NCBI RefSeq assembly: GCF_014653785.1
Contig: NZ_BNAS01000006.1
Location: 62,001-126,000 of the forward strand
Direction: 5' to 3'
Length of the DNA: 64,000 nt
Source of the DNA: Promicromonospora soli
GTDB lineage: Bacteria > Actinomycetota > Actinomycetes > Actinomycetales > Cellulomonadaceae
The notes below the pieces were generated by a model. It ran no database searches. It saw only the letters and a program-made list of their open reading frames with translations, and was not told the DNA's origin. The position numbers were made by a program, and so were the translations under genes. How positions within the stretch are numbered: the stretch's first letter is position 1; every line of letters starts with the position of its first letter. Shown piece by piece: positions 44,554-53,438 of this stretch.

Positions 44554-45750
44554 ATGGCGCACCCTCACTCGCACGGCTCGGCCGGTCTCGCCGCGCCACG
44601 CACGACGTTCCTCCTGGTCGTGACGCTGGTATCCGCCCTGCTCCTGACTCTGGTCGGCCTGTGGCTGCTGTGGCCGAACGGCGGCGACGTACCCGACCGG
44701 GTGCCGGCCAGAGCCGAGGGCACGTCGTTCGTCGACGTCACGGTCACCGGCCCTGCGGACCCGGCCACCGGGAGCATCCCGGTGGAGCTGGCCGACGGCG
44801 AGCAGTCCCGGATGCAGTCGCCCGGCCCGTCGGTCCCGCTGGCCGACGGCGACCGCATCACCGCCGTCGACATCTCCCAGGTCTCGCAGCCCGGCGTCGA
44901 CCCGCTGGTGTTCATGGACTACCAGCGGGACCTGCCGATCGCGCTGCTGGCGATCGTGTACGCCGCCGTCGTGCTGCTTGTCGCGCGCTGGCGCGGGCTG
45001 GCCGCCATGGCCGGGCTCGGGCTCGCGTTCGTCGTGCTCCTGACCTTCACCATGCCCGCCCTGCTGGCCGGCGAGTCCGCGATCGGCGTGGCGCTGGTGA
45101 CCTCGTCCCTGGTCATGTTCGTGACGCTGTACCTGGCCCACGGGTTCTCCGCGCGCACCTCGACCGCCCTGCTCGGCACGCTGGTCGGCCTCGCGCTCAC
45201 GGCGGGGATCGCCGCCTGGGCCTCTGGGGCCGCCCAGATCACGGGCACCACCGACGAGGCGTCCTCGTTCCTGCCGTCCAGCGCGCCCGGCGCCGACCTA
45301 CGCGGGATCGCGCTGTGCGGCATCGTCCTGGCCGGGATGGGCGTGCTGAACGATGTGACGATCACCCAGGCCTCGGCCGTCTGGGAGCTGCGCGGGGTCG
45401 CGCCGTCGGCGTCGCGGGCCGAGCTGTTCACGCGCGCCATGCGGATCGGGCGCGACCATATCGCCTCGACCGTCTACACGATCGCCTTCGCCTACGTGGG
45501 CGCCTCGTTGCCGCTGCTGATGATGGTGTGGCTCGTGGACCAGTCGCCGGCCACGGCCCTGACCTCGGGTGAGATCGCCGAGGAGGTGGTGCGCACGCTC
45601 GTCGGATCGATCGGGCTCGTCCTCGCCATCCCGGTGACCACCGCCATCGCGACGCTCGTCGTCCCGGGGCCGACGACGGGCCCGGCGGGCTCGACGACGT
45701 CGGAGCCGGCTTCCGACCCGGAGCTGATGTCGCCGGTGTCCGGGGCATGA
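44554..45750 (+). CDS. YibE/F-family membrane protein
   Basis: A 398-residue polytopic protein: N-terminal helix (TTFLLVVTLVSALLLTLVG), an extracytoplasmic beta region ~55-125, then about seven helices typical of YibE/F (AIVYAAVVLLVARWRGL; GMGVLNDVTITQASAVWEL with the conserved NDVTITQ). The family is widespread in Gram-positives, with no proven function. A His-rich N-terminus (HPHSHG) is present. Monocistronic; a hairpin follows. Confidence 0.85.
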   Translation: MAHPHSHGSAGLAAPRTTFLLVVTLVSALLLTLVGLWLLWPNGGDVPDRVPARAEGTSFVDVTVTGPADPATGSIPVELADGEQSRMQSPGPSVPLADGDRITAVDISQVSQPGVDPLVFMDYQRDLPIALLAIVYAAVVLLVARWRGLAAMAGLGLAFVVLLTFTMPALLAGESAIGVALVTSSLVMFVTLYLAHGFSARTSTALLGTLVGLALTAGIAAWASGAAQITGTTDEASSFLPSSAPGADLRGIALCGIVLAGMGVLNDVTITQASAVWELRGVAPSASRAELFTRAMRIGRDHIASTVYTIAFAYVGASLPLLMMVWLVDQSPATALTSGEIAEEVVRTLVGSIGLVLAIPVTTAIATLVVPGPTTGPAGSTTSEPASDPELMSPVSGA

Positions 45751-45773
45751 TCTGCCGTTCGGGGGTGTTACGT

Positions 45774-45800
45774 GTCCGGGACAGCGGCTGCTGTCCGGAC
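45774..45800. terminator. GC hairpin between yibE/F and the oxidoreductase gene
   Basis: Arms GTCCGGGACAGC and GCTGTCCGGAC (one bulged G) with loop GGCT. It stands directly before the SD GGAGAGG of the next gene and may separate the two units or shape its leader. Confidence 0.45.
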
Positions 45801-45814
45801 GGAGAGGACGCACC

Positions 45815-46726
45815 ATGCGTGCAGTGGTTTTTGACCAGTTCGGCGGCCCGGAGGTTCTGCACCTCGGCGAGGTGCCGGAGCCGGAGGCGGGTCCTGGGCG
45901 GGTGCGGGTCCGGGTCGAGGCGGTGGGCCTGAACGCCTTCGACGGGAAGGTCAGGTCGGGCGCCATGGAGAGTGCGTTCCGCACGCGGCTCCCCGGGGTG
46001 CCCGGGCTGGAGGTCGCCGGTGTCGTCGACCAGGTCGGTTCCGACGTCTCCGGGGTCGCCGTGGGCGACCGGGTCGCCGGCTGGACCAGCCGGGGCGCCG
46101 CGGAGCTCGCGATCCTGAAGCTGTGGGCGCCGGTCCCCGACGGGCTCGACGCGGCCCAGGCGGCTGCCCTGCCCGTCGTGGGTGAGGCAGCCCGCCGCGT
46201 GCTGCGCATCCTGGGCCCGAAGCCGGGGGAGACCCTGCTGGTGCACGGCGCCAGCGGTGGCATCGGCGGGCTCGTCACCCAGCTCGCGGTCGCGGCGGGG
46301 GTGACCGTCATCGGCACGGCGTCGCCGGCCAACCAGGAGCGGGTAGCGGCGTACGGGGCGATCCCCACCACCTACGGCGAGGGGATCGTCGACCGCGTCC
46401 GCGCGCTCGCGCCCACCGTCGACGCCGTGCTCGACACAGCGGGCAGCGGCGTCCTCCCCGAGAGCATCGAGCTGCGCGGCGGCACCGACCGGGTCGTCAC
46501 GCTCGCCGACCCGGCCGCCCCCGGGCTGGGCGTCGAGCTCACCGAGCGGTCCGAACCCTCGGCATCGGAGCTTGCCGAGCTCATCGACCTCGTCGCCCGC
46601 GGCGAGGTGCTGGTCCCGGTGGCGAAGGTGCTGCCGCTGGCCGAGGCGGCGCGCGGGCAGCGGCTGGTCGACGAGGGTCGCGCCGGTGGCAAGGTGGTGC
46701 TGGTGCCTACCGGCCCGCCTCGCTGA
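45815..46726 (+). CDS. NADP-dependent quinone oxidoreductase-like MDR
   Basis: A 303-residue zinc-free medium-chain reductase: GroES-like domain ~1-115 (FGGPEVLHLGEVPEPEAGPG), Rossmann motif HGASGGIGGLVTQLA and a C-terminal return into the first domain (GRAGGKVVLVP). It reduces quinones or enones with NADPH. SD GGAGAGG before ATG 45815. It ends convergently with a TetR gene with 20 bp overlap; that TetR is a candidate regulator. Confidence 0.9.
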   Translation: MRAVVFDQFGGPEVLHLGEVPEPEAGPGRVRVRVEAVGLNAFDGKVRSGAMESAFRTRLPGVPGLEVAGVVDQVGSDVSGVAVGDRVAGWTSRGAAELAILKLWAPVPDGLDAAQAAALPVVGEAARRVLRILGPKPGETLLVHGASGGIGGLVTQLAVAAGVTVIGTASPANQERVAAYGAIPTTYGEGIVDRVRALAPTVDAVLDTAGSGVLPESIELRGGTDRVVTLADPAAPGLGVELTERSEPSASELAELIDLVARGEVLVPVAKVLPLAEAARGQRLVDEGRAGGKVVLVPTGPPR

Positions 46727-47450
46727 CCAGGCTCTCGATCTCCGCGGTGAGGAGGCTGCCGCCGTCGAGCCCCATGCTGTCGAAGGCGCCCACGATCTCC
46801 AGGGACACGAGCCCGTGCACGCGGTACCAGGCGGACAGCGCGAACCGCAGCGCCTGCTGCGCGGTACCGGCCGGGGCGCCGAGGGACTGGCCCCACCGCG
46901 CCAGCTCTTCTGCGAGGCCGGCGCCGGCGCCGGGGGAGCCGCCGTCGGCCCGCGTCGAGATGCTCGTGCCACGCGGTGCGGCGCCGCCCGGCGTGATCTC
47001 CTGGATCGTCGTGACCAGGGCGAGCATGCTCTGGTTGATCGTGCTGACGCTCTCCAGCGGGTTCACCGTCTCGCGCCGGCTGCCCGTGAAGAGCATGGAG
47101 TAGCGGCGCGGGTGGTCCAGTGCCCAGCGCCGCCAGGCATGCGCGATGGCGGCCACCCGGTCGGGCGCGGGCCGGTCCGCCGCATCCTGCGCGGCGGCCT
47201 CGACGGCGGCGCCGAGGTCCGTGTAGCCGGCCACGACCAGCGCGTCCAGCAGCGCCTCGCGGGACGCGAAGTAGTGGTAGAGCGCGGGCGGCGTCATGCC
47301 CATCGCCTTGCCGACCGACGAGAGCGACAGGCCGTGCGCCCCGGCCGCGTCGACGAGCTCCAGCGCCCGCTCGACGATCTCGTCGACCGTCTGCCGTCGG
47401 AGCCGTTCGCGGCGCGTCAGCGGCTTGGTGTCGGCGTCGTCCACGGGCAT
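46707..47450 (-). CDS. TetR-family regulator
   Basis: A 247-residue regulator: HTH ~18-62 (LSLSSVGKAMGMTPPALYHYF) and a long ligand domain with the TetR_C WHG-like pattern (AHAWRRWALDHPRRYSMLF). A Gly/Pro/Ala-rich loop (GGSPGAGAGLAEE) interrupts the middle. Overlaps the end of the oxidoreductase gene by 20 bp on the other strand. Confidence 0.9.
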   Translation of the reverse strand: MPVDDADTKPLTRRERLRRQTVDEIVERALELVDAAGAHGLSLSSVGKAMGMTPPALYHYFASREALLDALVVAGYTDLGAAVEAAAQDAADRPAPDRVAAIAHAWRRWALDHPRRYSMLFTGSRRETVNPLESVSTINQSMLALVTTIQEITPGGAAPRGTSISTRADGGSPGAGAGLAEELARWGQSLGAPAGTAQQALRFALSAWYRVHGLVSLEIVGAFDSMGLDGGSLLTAEIESLVSEAGR

Positions 47451-47456
47451 GGCGCG

Positions 47457-47462
47457 AGCCTA
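47457..47462 (-). promoter_or_regulatory. -10 box TAGGCT of the TetR gene
   Basis: Minus strand, six bases before ATG 47450. Confidence 0.45.
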
Positions 47463-47520
47463 GTGCCGCGACGGGGCGCGTGGCCGGGACTGGGGGGCGA
47501 CGGGTATCGCGGAGCGCGCG

Positions 47521-47943
47521 CTATCGCGTGCGCCAGCCCGGGAGCACGCGGTCCAGGGCGTCCGCGAGGGGCACGGACTCGCCGTCCTTGCCGCCCGCAC
47601 CGAGCGTCAGCGGTGGGCGGCGCGGGTCGGGCCGGACCCCGCGCACGCGGTCGAGGAGGCCGATGGGCGCGGTGAGCACGTAGAAGTCGCCGTCCGTGCT
47701 GATGCCGAGCGTGCGGTCGACACGCAGGTACCAGCCCTTCAGCCCGGTGCGCGCGGTGCTTCGGCCGCCGTATCCCTGCACCAGGAGATCCTCGGGGGCG
47801 AGCCCGGCGGTCCTCGCGGCGGCCACGAAGTCGCGCAGCATCGCCTCGGCCCGTGCGTGCTCGGCGTCCTGCCGCGCCTCGAGGCGCTCGGCCTGCACGC
47901 GGACCGCCTCGGCCCGCTGCCGGGCCCACCCGTCGTCACGCAT
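47521..47943 (-). CDS. Small protein of unknown function
   Basis: A 140-residue protein with an Arg/Glu/Ala-rich helical first half (RQRAEAVRVQAERLEARQDA) and a beta-rich second half (GLKGWYLRVDRTLGISTDGDFYVLT). This second half resembles uncharacterised actinobacterial proteins without a name. It follows the double-FAH gene on the same strand after 51 bp and may be the last gene of that unit. ATG 47943 is preferred because the longer frame to 47985 is Cys/Trp-rich and unlike coding sequence. Confidence 0.6.
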   Translation of the reverse strand: MRDDGWARQRAEAVRVQAERLEARQDAEHARAEAMLRDFVAAARTAGLAPEDLLVQGYGGRSTARTGLKGWYLRVDRTLGISTDGDFYVLTAPIGLLDRVRGVRPDPRRPPLTLGAGGKDGESVPLADALDRVLPGWRTR

Positions 47944-47994
47944 CCAGGCAGTCTCGCACGTCGGCGAGGACCACCAGCACGTCATGGCCGCGGG

Positions 47995-49917
47995 TCATGA
48001 CTCCTGGCCGACTTCCGGCGTGACCCGCGCCCACACCGTGCCCAGGCCCTCGATGCGGGCGGTGATGCGCAGCCCTTCCGCGTACGCCTCGCGGGTGACG
48101 AGGAGCCGGGCCGAGGTCGCGCCGAGCGTGACCACGTCGCCGGGGAACAGCGTGATCATGCGGGAGATCGTGGCCAGCAGCTCGCCGGGCCCGGCCGCGT
48201 ACGCCGCCGTCGAGCCGTACGTCTCGGCGCCTTCCGTCCCGGGGCCGTCGGCGCGGAGCCACATCTCCCGCCCGGCCCAGCCGCCGGGGTCGGGCAGACC
48301 GGCGACGGGTGCAAGGGGGCGCGGCGCCGGCAGCACCACGTTGAAGCCGTCGGCCCACCGCCCGTACACGGCGCCGATGCCGCGCTCGCCGGCACCGGCC
48401 GGTTCGGCGACGGCGTCGCGGAACGACTGGTCGCACAGTGATACCAGCGGCGTGTACCCGAGCACGAGGTCGTCCAGCGCGGACGTGTCACCGGAGGCCA
48501 GCCGCCGTATCACCAGGGCCAGCTCGATCGCGACGACCAGGTCGGTGGCGCGCGGCGGGACCCGCACGGGTTCGCCCGCGGACAGGGCGGTGGCCGGGCC
48601 GTTCAGGAAGCGCGGCACGGCCAGCCGCGGCAGGCCGTCCAGGTCGGGCGCGTCCGCAGGGGCACCGTTGCCGAACGAGGTCCAGAAGTGCCGCGCCCCG
48701 GAGACAGACCAGTTCTCGGGCGATCCGATCGCCGTCGTGCCGGGCCGTGCGCGCTCGTGCAGCGCGAGCGACCGCACCGCCCACGAGGAGTGCCGGGTGA
48801 GGTCGAGCGCGGGCTTGCCGGGCGGGCCGTCAGGCCCGACGCCAGATACCACCACCGGGTTGGCCAGCGCCCCCACGGACTCGATCTCGACCTCCAGGCG
48901 CGTGCCCTCCGCGATCTCGCCGGGCGTGACGGGGAGGCCGTCGACGCCCATCGTGCCCAGGTGGATCACGTCGCCCACGTGCAGCGACGCGAACGACGAG
49001 TACCAGGCGACCACCCGCTCGATGCCCACCAGCGCGGCGCCGCTGTGCGCGCGGTCGCGCGTGCGGCCCGACTGCCGCGTCCACATCAGGAGGTTGTACG
49101 GGTCGCCCACCTCGTCCTTCGTGACGAGGTACGGGCCCATGGGGCACATGGTGTCGGCCTTCTTGCCGCCCCACGAGGCGGTGGCCTGGTACAGCCAGTC
49201 CTGGTAGCCGGGCGGCAGCGTGTAGCCGTTCCCGGCGTTGCCCGGCACGACGCCGAAGTAATGGGTGCCGGACACGTCGTTCACCACGGTGTAGCCCGCC
49301 ACGTGCTCCATCGCCCGCTCGACCGGGATGTACCGGCCCGCCCGGCCGATCACGACGGCCAGCTCCACGTTGTAGGCCATGCTCGGCACGTGGTTGTCGT
49401 GCCGCATGACCACGGGCGCGCCCGCGCCCACCACGGCGCCCTGCGGCCGCTGGTGCCCCAGCGGGAACAGGTTCACCAGCGGCACGTCCGGCTTGTTGCG
49501 GACGGCCGACGGCGAGTTCGCCACGAGCCCCCAGCACAGGCGCGGCCGGGGGACCGGGGCGAGCAGCTCGACGTCGCCCACCCGGTGGCCCGACCGCGGC
49601 AGGATCGTCGCGTCGGTCTGCGCGGCGAACCGCTCGATCGCGGTGACGAGCCGGGACAGGGCCACCAGCCCGGCGTCGTCCAGGGCGAGGAAGCCGACCA
49701 GGGTGTCCGGCCACTTGCCGGCGAGAAACCGCGGTGCGGCGGCCGGACCCGAGGACGAGATCGCCGCGTGGGCGGCCAGCGCGGCCTCGGCCCGGGCGGG
49801 CTCGACCAGCCACTCCCGGGCGTCCGGCGCGATGTCGTGGTCCTGCCCGGTGTCCGGCTCCCGGACCAACACACCCCAGGTCTCGGCGCCTGCCGCCAGG
49901 AAGCTCGCGAGCCTCAC
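47995..49917 (-). CDS. Double-domain fumarylacetoacetate hydrolase-family protein
   Basis: A 640-residue protein with two FAH-fold domains. The first (~125-350) keeps the metal-binding pattern: NVELAVVIGR, GYTVVNDVS and MGPYLVTKDEVGDPYNL. The second (~400-630) is more divergent (AIELALVIRR, YTPLVSLCDQSF), and its metal site may be incomplete. FAH-family enzymes cleave or isomerise beta-diketo and 2-keto-3-deoxy acids; with a LacI gene directly upstream, a step in sugar-acid or uronate breakdown is likely (inference). GTG 49917 follows GAGGAGG. Confidence 0.85.
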   Translation of the reverse strand: MRLASFLAAGAETWGVLVREPDTGQDHDIAPDAREWLVEPARAEAALAAHAAISSSGPAAAPRFLAGKWPDTLVGFLALDDAGLVALSRLVTAIERFAAQTDATILPRSGHRVGDVELLAPVPRPRLCWGLVANSPSAVRNKPDVPLVNLFPLGHQRPQGAVVGAGAPVVMRHDNHVPSMAYNVELAVVIGRAGRYIPVERAMEHVAGYTVVNDVSGTHYFGVVPGNAGNGYTLPPGYQDWLYQATASWGGKKADTMCPMGPYLVTKDEVGDPYNLLMWTRQSGRTRDRAHSGAALVGIERVVAWYSSFASLHVGDVIHLGTMGVDGLPVTPGEIAEGTRLEVEIESVGALANPVVVSGVGPDGPPGKPALDLTRHSSWAVRSLALHERARPGTTAIGSPENWSVSGARHFWTSFGNGAPADAPDLDGLPRLAVPRFLNGPATALSAGEPVRVPPRATDLVVAIELALVIRRLASGDTSALDDLVLGYTPLVSLCDQSFRDAVAEPAGAGERGIGAVYGRWADGFNVVLPAPRPLAPVAGLPDPGGWAGREMWLRADGPGTEGAETYGSTAAYAAGPGELLATISRMITLFPGDVVTLGATSARLLVTREAYAEGLRITARIEGLGTVWARVTPEVGQES

Positions 49918-50028
49918 GTCTCCTCCTCGCCTCTGCCGGTACCGGTGGAACGCACGATGTCACCAGCATCGTCGTCGGGCGCCGTCATCCGCGCGGTGGT
50001 CGGGCAGGTTCACCCGGTGGGTTCCTCG

Positions 50029-51078
50029 CTAGCGGGGTCTTCCGACCGAGTCGCCGTCGACCGCGGTGCACGCGACGGAGAGCCGGCGCGGGCCGGTGTC
50101 GTCGTCCAGGATCTCGAGCAGGAGGGCGACCGCGGCCCGGCCCATCTCCTCGCGCGGGAGCGTGAAGCGCGTCCAGTCGCGGCCGCCCGGGCCGCTCGGC
50201 ATGGGGCCACCGAGGACGGCGACCGAGAGGTCCTCGGGGATGCGCAGGCCGGCCTCGGCGGCGACCCGCTCGAGGGCGGCGATCGTCCGGTCGTCCTCGA
50301 GCGGGTCGATCAGGACCGCGGTGACGCCGTCGGCCAGCCACCGCTCGAGCAGCGCCGCCAGCCGGGCTTCGGCGTCGGAGGCGTCGTCAGGCATCTCGTG
50401 GACCGCCTGTTCCGGCAGGCCCGCCTCGTCGACGCCCGCGCGGAACCCAGCCTCGCGGTCGCGCGTGGGCTCCTGCTGGTCGGCGGGCCGCAGGTAGGCG
50501 AGGCGCCGGTGTCCGAGGTCGGTCAGCCGGACCACCATGTCCCGCGTCGCGCCCACGTAGTCCGGGGCGACGTAGGAGAGCTCCACGCCGGGCAGCTCAC
50601 GCCGCCCGATGAAGACGAAGGGGAAGCCCTCGTTGACGAGGTCGGCGAGGTCGGAGCGGTCGATGTGGCGGCCCAGCAGCACGCAGCCGTCGGCGACCTT
50701 GAGCCGGTTGATTCCGTCGGAGTAGATGCGGCGCTCGCCCGAGCTGACGGAGCTGAACAGGAGCAGGTCGTACCCGAAGTCGGCCGTGGCCCCCTCGACA
50801 CCGAGGAGGAACGGGAAGTAGAAGTCCCGCTGGTCCACCGGGAAGACCGGCTCGAACGCGTAGAGGCCGAGCATCTTGTTGCGCCCGCCCTTGAGGCTGC
50901 GCGCCGCCGTGTTGACGGTGTAGCCGAGCTTCGTGGCGGCGTCGAGCACGGCGGCGCGGGTGTGCTCGGCGACCTGGCCGCTGGCGTGCCCGCCGCTGAT
51001 CACCAGGGAGACCGTGGCCTGGGAGACGCCCGCGGCGTGTGCGATGTCCACCTGGGTAGGGCGCCGTCGTTGGCTCAT
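50029..51078 (-). CDS. LacI-family transcriptional regulator
   Basis: A 349-residue regulator: HTH QVDIAHAAGVSQATVSLVIS at ~8-28, hinge, then a two-lobe sugar-binding domain (GLYAFEPVFPVDQRDFYFPF; VADGCVLLGRH; LGHRRLAYLRPAD). ATG 51078 follows AGGAG; the frame upstream is not needed. It precedes the double-FAH gene by 111 bp on the same strand and probably controls it. A dyad in its own promoter suggests autoregulation. Confidence 0.92.
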   Translation of the reverse strand: MSQRRRPTQVDIAHAAGVSQATVSLVISGGHASGQVAEHTRAAVLDAATKLGYTVNTAARSLKGGRNKMLGLYAFEPVFPVDQRDFYFPFLLGVEGATADFGYDLLLFSSVSSGERRIYSDGINRLKVADGCVLLGRHIDRSDLADLVNEGFPFVFIGRRELPGVELSYVAPDYVGATRDMVVRLTDLGHRRLAYLRPADQQEPTRDREAGFRAGVDEAGLPEQAVHEMPDDASDAEARLAALLERWLADGVTAVLIDPLEDDRTIAALERVAAEAGLRIPEDLSVAVLGGPMPSGPGGRDWTRFTLPREEMGRAAVALLLEILDDDTGPRRLSVACTAVDGDSVGRPR

Positions 51079-51112
51079 GGCAGACTCCTCGCGCGACCGG
51101 CCTGTTGACCGG

Positions 51113-51143
51113 CTCAATAATACGTATAGAGCACACTATTGAG
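51113..51143 (-). promoter_or_regulatory. AT-rich promoter with dyad upstream of the LacI gene
   Basis: CTCAATA and TATTGAG form a 7-bp dyad around a centre that includes ATACGTAT. This unusually AT-rich patch in a GC-rich genome is the likely promoter and operator of the LacI gene 35 bp downstream. Confidence 0.5.
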
Positions 51144-51186
51144 TTGCGCCGGAGTGCGTCAAGCGGCTCGAAGCCCGGCGCCGGCG

Positions 51187-51924
51187 CTACCGACCGAGGA
51201 AGTGACCGTCCGCAGCGAGGAACTCCGCGGGTGCCTCGTCGTGCACCATGTGGCCCACGGGGATCTCGATGAGCCGCCCGTCGGCGACACCCGCGGCGAA
51301 GTCCTTGAGGTCCGCCTGGTCGACATTGCTGGTGGGACCGCCCGCAACGACCAGGACGGGCACCTCGATCCGCAGCGAGTCGTCCCACCAGGCCGGGTCC
51401 GGGGCGCTGCGCTGGGCGCGCAGGGCGTTCACCAGCGGCCAGTCGAACGGGACGGGGTGGTCCGGCTCGTCGAACGGCTCGAACGCCGGCCCGCCCGGCC
51501 GGGTCGGTGTCGCATCCTCGAGCACGAGCCTCGTCACGCGCCCGGGGAAGCCTGCGGGCAGGGGATCGGTCAGGGCAGCGGTCACCAGGGCGGCCGTAAC
51601 TGCCCCCATCGAGTGCCCGACGATCGCGACGCCGCGCGGGGCCGGCGCCATCACCTCGCAGAATCCGAGCGTGTCGGCGGTCATCAGCTCGTAGGTGTAC
51701 TCGCCCGGCCGGTCGCTCTCGCCGTGGCCGCGCGCGTCCGGCGCGAGGACGCGGTAGCCGAGGGCGGCGAGGTCGTCCAGCAGCGGATCCCAGGAGAGCG
51801 AGCTCTCGCCGAGCGCGTGCAGCAGGAGCAGCGTCGGCGCGTCCGGGTCGCCGGCCTCGCGGTAGGCGAGGCGCAGGTTGCCGACGTCGACGTGGTGGAC
51901 CGGGTGCAGCGGTGCGGTGGTCAT
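51187..51924 (-). CDS. Alpha/beta-fold hydrolase
   Basis: A 245-residue hydrolase: oxyanion motif LLLLHALGES, nucleophile Ser in VGHSMGAVTA (~102), acid in VLVVAGGPTSNVDQADL and His in IPVGHMVHDEAP. This is the pattern of esterases, haloperoxidase-like and 3-oxoadipate lactonase-like enzymes. Substrate unknown. ATG 51924 chosen because the conserved core begins soon after. Confidence 0.88.
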   Translation of the reverse strand: MTTAPLHPVHHVDVGNLRLAYREAGDPDAPTLLLLHALGESSLSWDPLLDDLAALGYRVLAPDARGHGESDRPGEYTYELMTADTLGFCEVMAPAPRGVAIVGHSMGAVTAALVTAALTDPLPAGFPGRVTRLVLEDATPTRPGGPAFEPFDEPDHPVPFDWPLVNALRAQRSAPDPAWWDDSLRIEVPVLVVAGGPTSNVDQADLKDFAAGVADGRLIEIPVGHMVHDEAPAEFLAADGHFLGR

Positions 51925-51978
51925 CTGCGCAAGTATGTCGAGCGCGGGGGCGGCGCCGCGCCGCGGGAACAATGGCAT

Positions 51979-52034
51979 CGGTCCGTTGCCCGGAGATCGG
52001 TCAATCGAAGGACCGATCTCAGGGCAACGGACCG
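51979..52034 (-). terminator. Long hairpin behind the DUF899 gene
   Basis: Arms 51979-52002 and 52011-52034 (24 bp, one mismatch) with loop AATCGAAG. It lies between two minus-strand genes and would end the DUF899 transcript; it is longer than a usual terminator stem. Confidence 0.6.
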
Positions 52035-52070
52035 AAGTCGACGAGCTCCGTCCGCTGCAGTGCGTGCCGG

Positions 52071-52859
52071 TCAGTGGTGGTGGTGCGCGCCCGCTGCCAC
52101 CGGCGTCGCGCCCGGACGGGTCCACTGGATCGTCGGCCGCCCGCCGGTCCAGCTGTTCCCGACGCCGTCCTCGCCGGCCCGCCAGAACCAGCCCGGCGCC
52201 TTGCCCTCCGGCCAGCCCTCGGGGCTGTCCTGCCAGGCCTCGAGCCGCCCCCGCGCCGTCATGTCGAGCAGGGCGAGCGCGGGCATGGTCGCCTCCGCGC
52301 CGCGGCCGGTGACACTGTTGGTGAGGAACACCCGGTCGCCCCGGCGCAGGAAGCACACCCAGGTGCCGAACTCACCGCCGCCCACCACCTCGTCCTCGGC
52401 GTCGAACACGGAGTACCAGTGCTGCGGGTACCCCATGAACTCGACGAACGGCGCGAGCTCCTCGTAGGGCGCCTTCGCGAACACCGCGAACGAGACCCCG
52501 CGCGCGTTCAGGTACGCCGGGTTCTGCACCGCCCAGTAGGTCAGGGTGCACCCCTCGCACTGGTTCTCGATCGGCTGGCCGAGGTGCCACATGTGCTTGT
52601 AGACGATCAGCTCCTCCCGGCCCTCGAACAGGTCGAGCAGCGTGGTCGGCCCGTCCGGTCCGGCGACGGTGACGGTCCCGTCGACCTCCGTCATCGGCAG
52701 CCGGCGCCGGGCCGCGGCGATCGCGTCGCCCTCGTGGGTGTGCGCCTTCTCGCGCACCAGCAGCTCGTCGCGGGCGGCCTGCCAGGTCTCCCGGTCGACG
52801 ACGGGCGGTACGGCGGCCGTGGTGCTCTGCTCGGTGCGGCTCTCATGGGTGGCGGTCAT
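52071..52859 (-). CDS. DUF899 thioredoxin-like protein
   Basis: A 262-residue member of the DUF899 family: typical opening VDRETWQAARDELLVREKAH, the RRRLPM segment, and the thioredoxin-like motif with cysteines in NQCEGCTLTYWAVQNP. The C-terminus carries a natural run of four His (AGAHHHH). Related proteins appear in detoxification contexts, but no reaction is established. AAGGAG precedes ATG 52859. Confidence 0.9.
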   Translation of the reverse strand: MTATHESRTEQSTTAAVPPVVDRETWQAARDELLVREKAHTHEGDAIAAARRRLPMTEVDGTVTVAGPDGPTTLLDLFEGREELIVYKHMWHLGQPIENQCEGCTLTYWAVQNPAYLNARGVSFAVFAKAPYEELAPFVEFMGYPQHWYSVFDAEDEVVGGGEFGTWVCFLRRGDRVFLTNSVTGRGAEATMPALALLDMTARGRLEAWQDSPEGWPEGKAPGWFWRAGEDGVGNSWTGGRPTIQWTRPGATPVAAGAHHHH

Positions 52860-53020
52860 GACGCTCTCCTTGTTCTGCGTGCTGTTCCGTGGCGTTCCTC
52901 GGAGTACTGACGAGCGACCGCCCCGAGGATCATCGGTCGGGCGCCCACCAGGACGACGAACGGCCCGGTCCACGAACGACAGCACACAGCGTCGGCGTCG
53001 AGCTCGGAGGACGGGCTCGG

Positions 53021-53383
53021 TCACGACTCCCGCGACCGCAGCGCCGCCGAGACGATCTCCAGCGCCTCGCCACGGCCGATGCCGAGCGCGCGCACCGTCT
53101 GCGCGTACCGCGCCGCCGCGTCCTGGGCGAGCGAGAGGCGCTGGTTGCCGGCCGCGCTGACGAAGGTCCCGGCCCGGCCGCGGGTCTCGACGAGCCCGGC
53201 CGCCTCCAGCTCGCGGTACGCGCGGGCCACGGTGTTCACCGCGATGCCGAGCTCGGCCGCGAGCGCCCGCACGGTCGGCAGGCGGGTGCCGACCGGCAGC
53301 GTCCGGTCCGCCATCTGCTGGGCGAGCGTGGTGCGCACCTGCTCGAACGGCGGGACGGGGGAGTCGGCGTCGATGCTGATCAC
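53021..53383 (-). CDS. GntR-family regulator, YtrA type
   Basis: A 120-residue short GntR protein: VPPFEQVRTTLAQQMADRTL, HTH RALAAELGIAVNTVARAYREL, wing GLVETRGRAGTFVS and a ~40-residue C-terminal helix pair for dimerisation. YtrA-type regulators normally accompany ABC transporter genes; none is nearby. It lies upstream of the DUF899 gene on the same strand after a 161-bp gap. GTG start. Confidence 0.88.
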   Translation of the reverse strand: MISIDADSPVPPFEQVRTTLAQQMADRTLPVGTRLPTVRALAAELGIAVNTVARAYRELEAAGLVETRGRAGTFVSAAGNQRLSLAQDAAARYAQTVRALGIGRGEALEIVSAALRSRES

Positions 53384-53390
53384 GCTCGCC

Positions 53391-53396
53391 ACAGTA
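53391..53396 (-). promoter_or_regulatory. -10 box TACTGT of the YtrA-type gene
   Basis: Minus strand, seven bases before GTG 53383, implying leaderless translation. Confidence 0.45.
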
Positions 53397-53438
53397 CCCA
53401 GAAAGGGGTCGATTGGGCCTGGGCTCGGTGATAGACAT

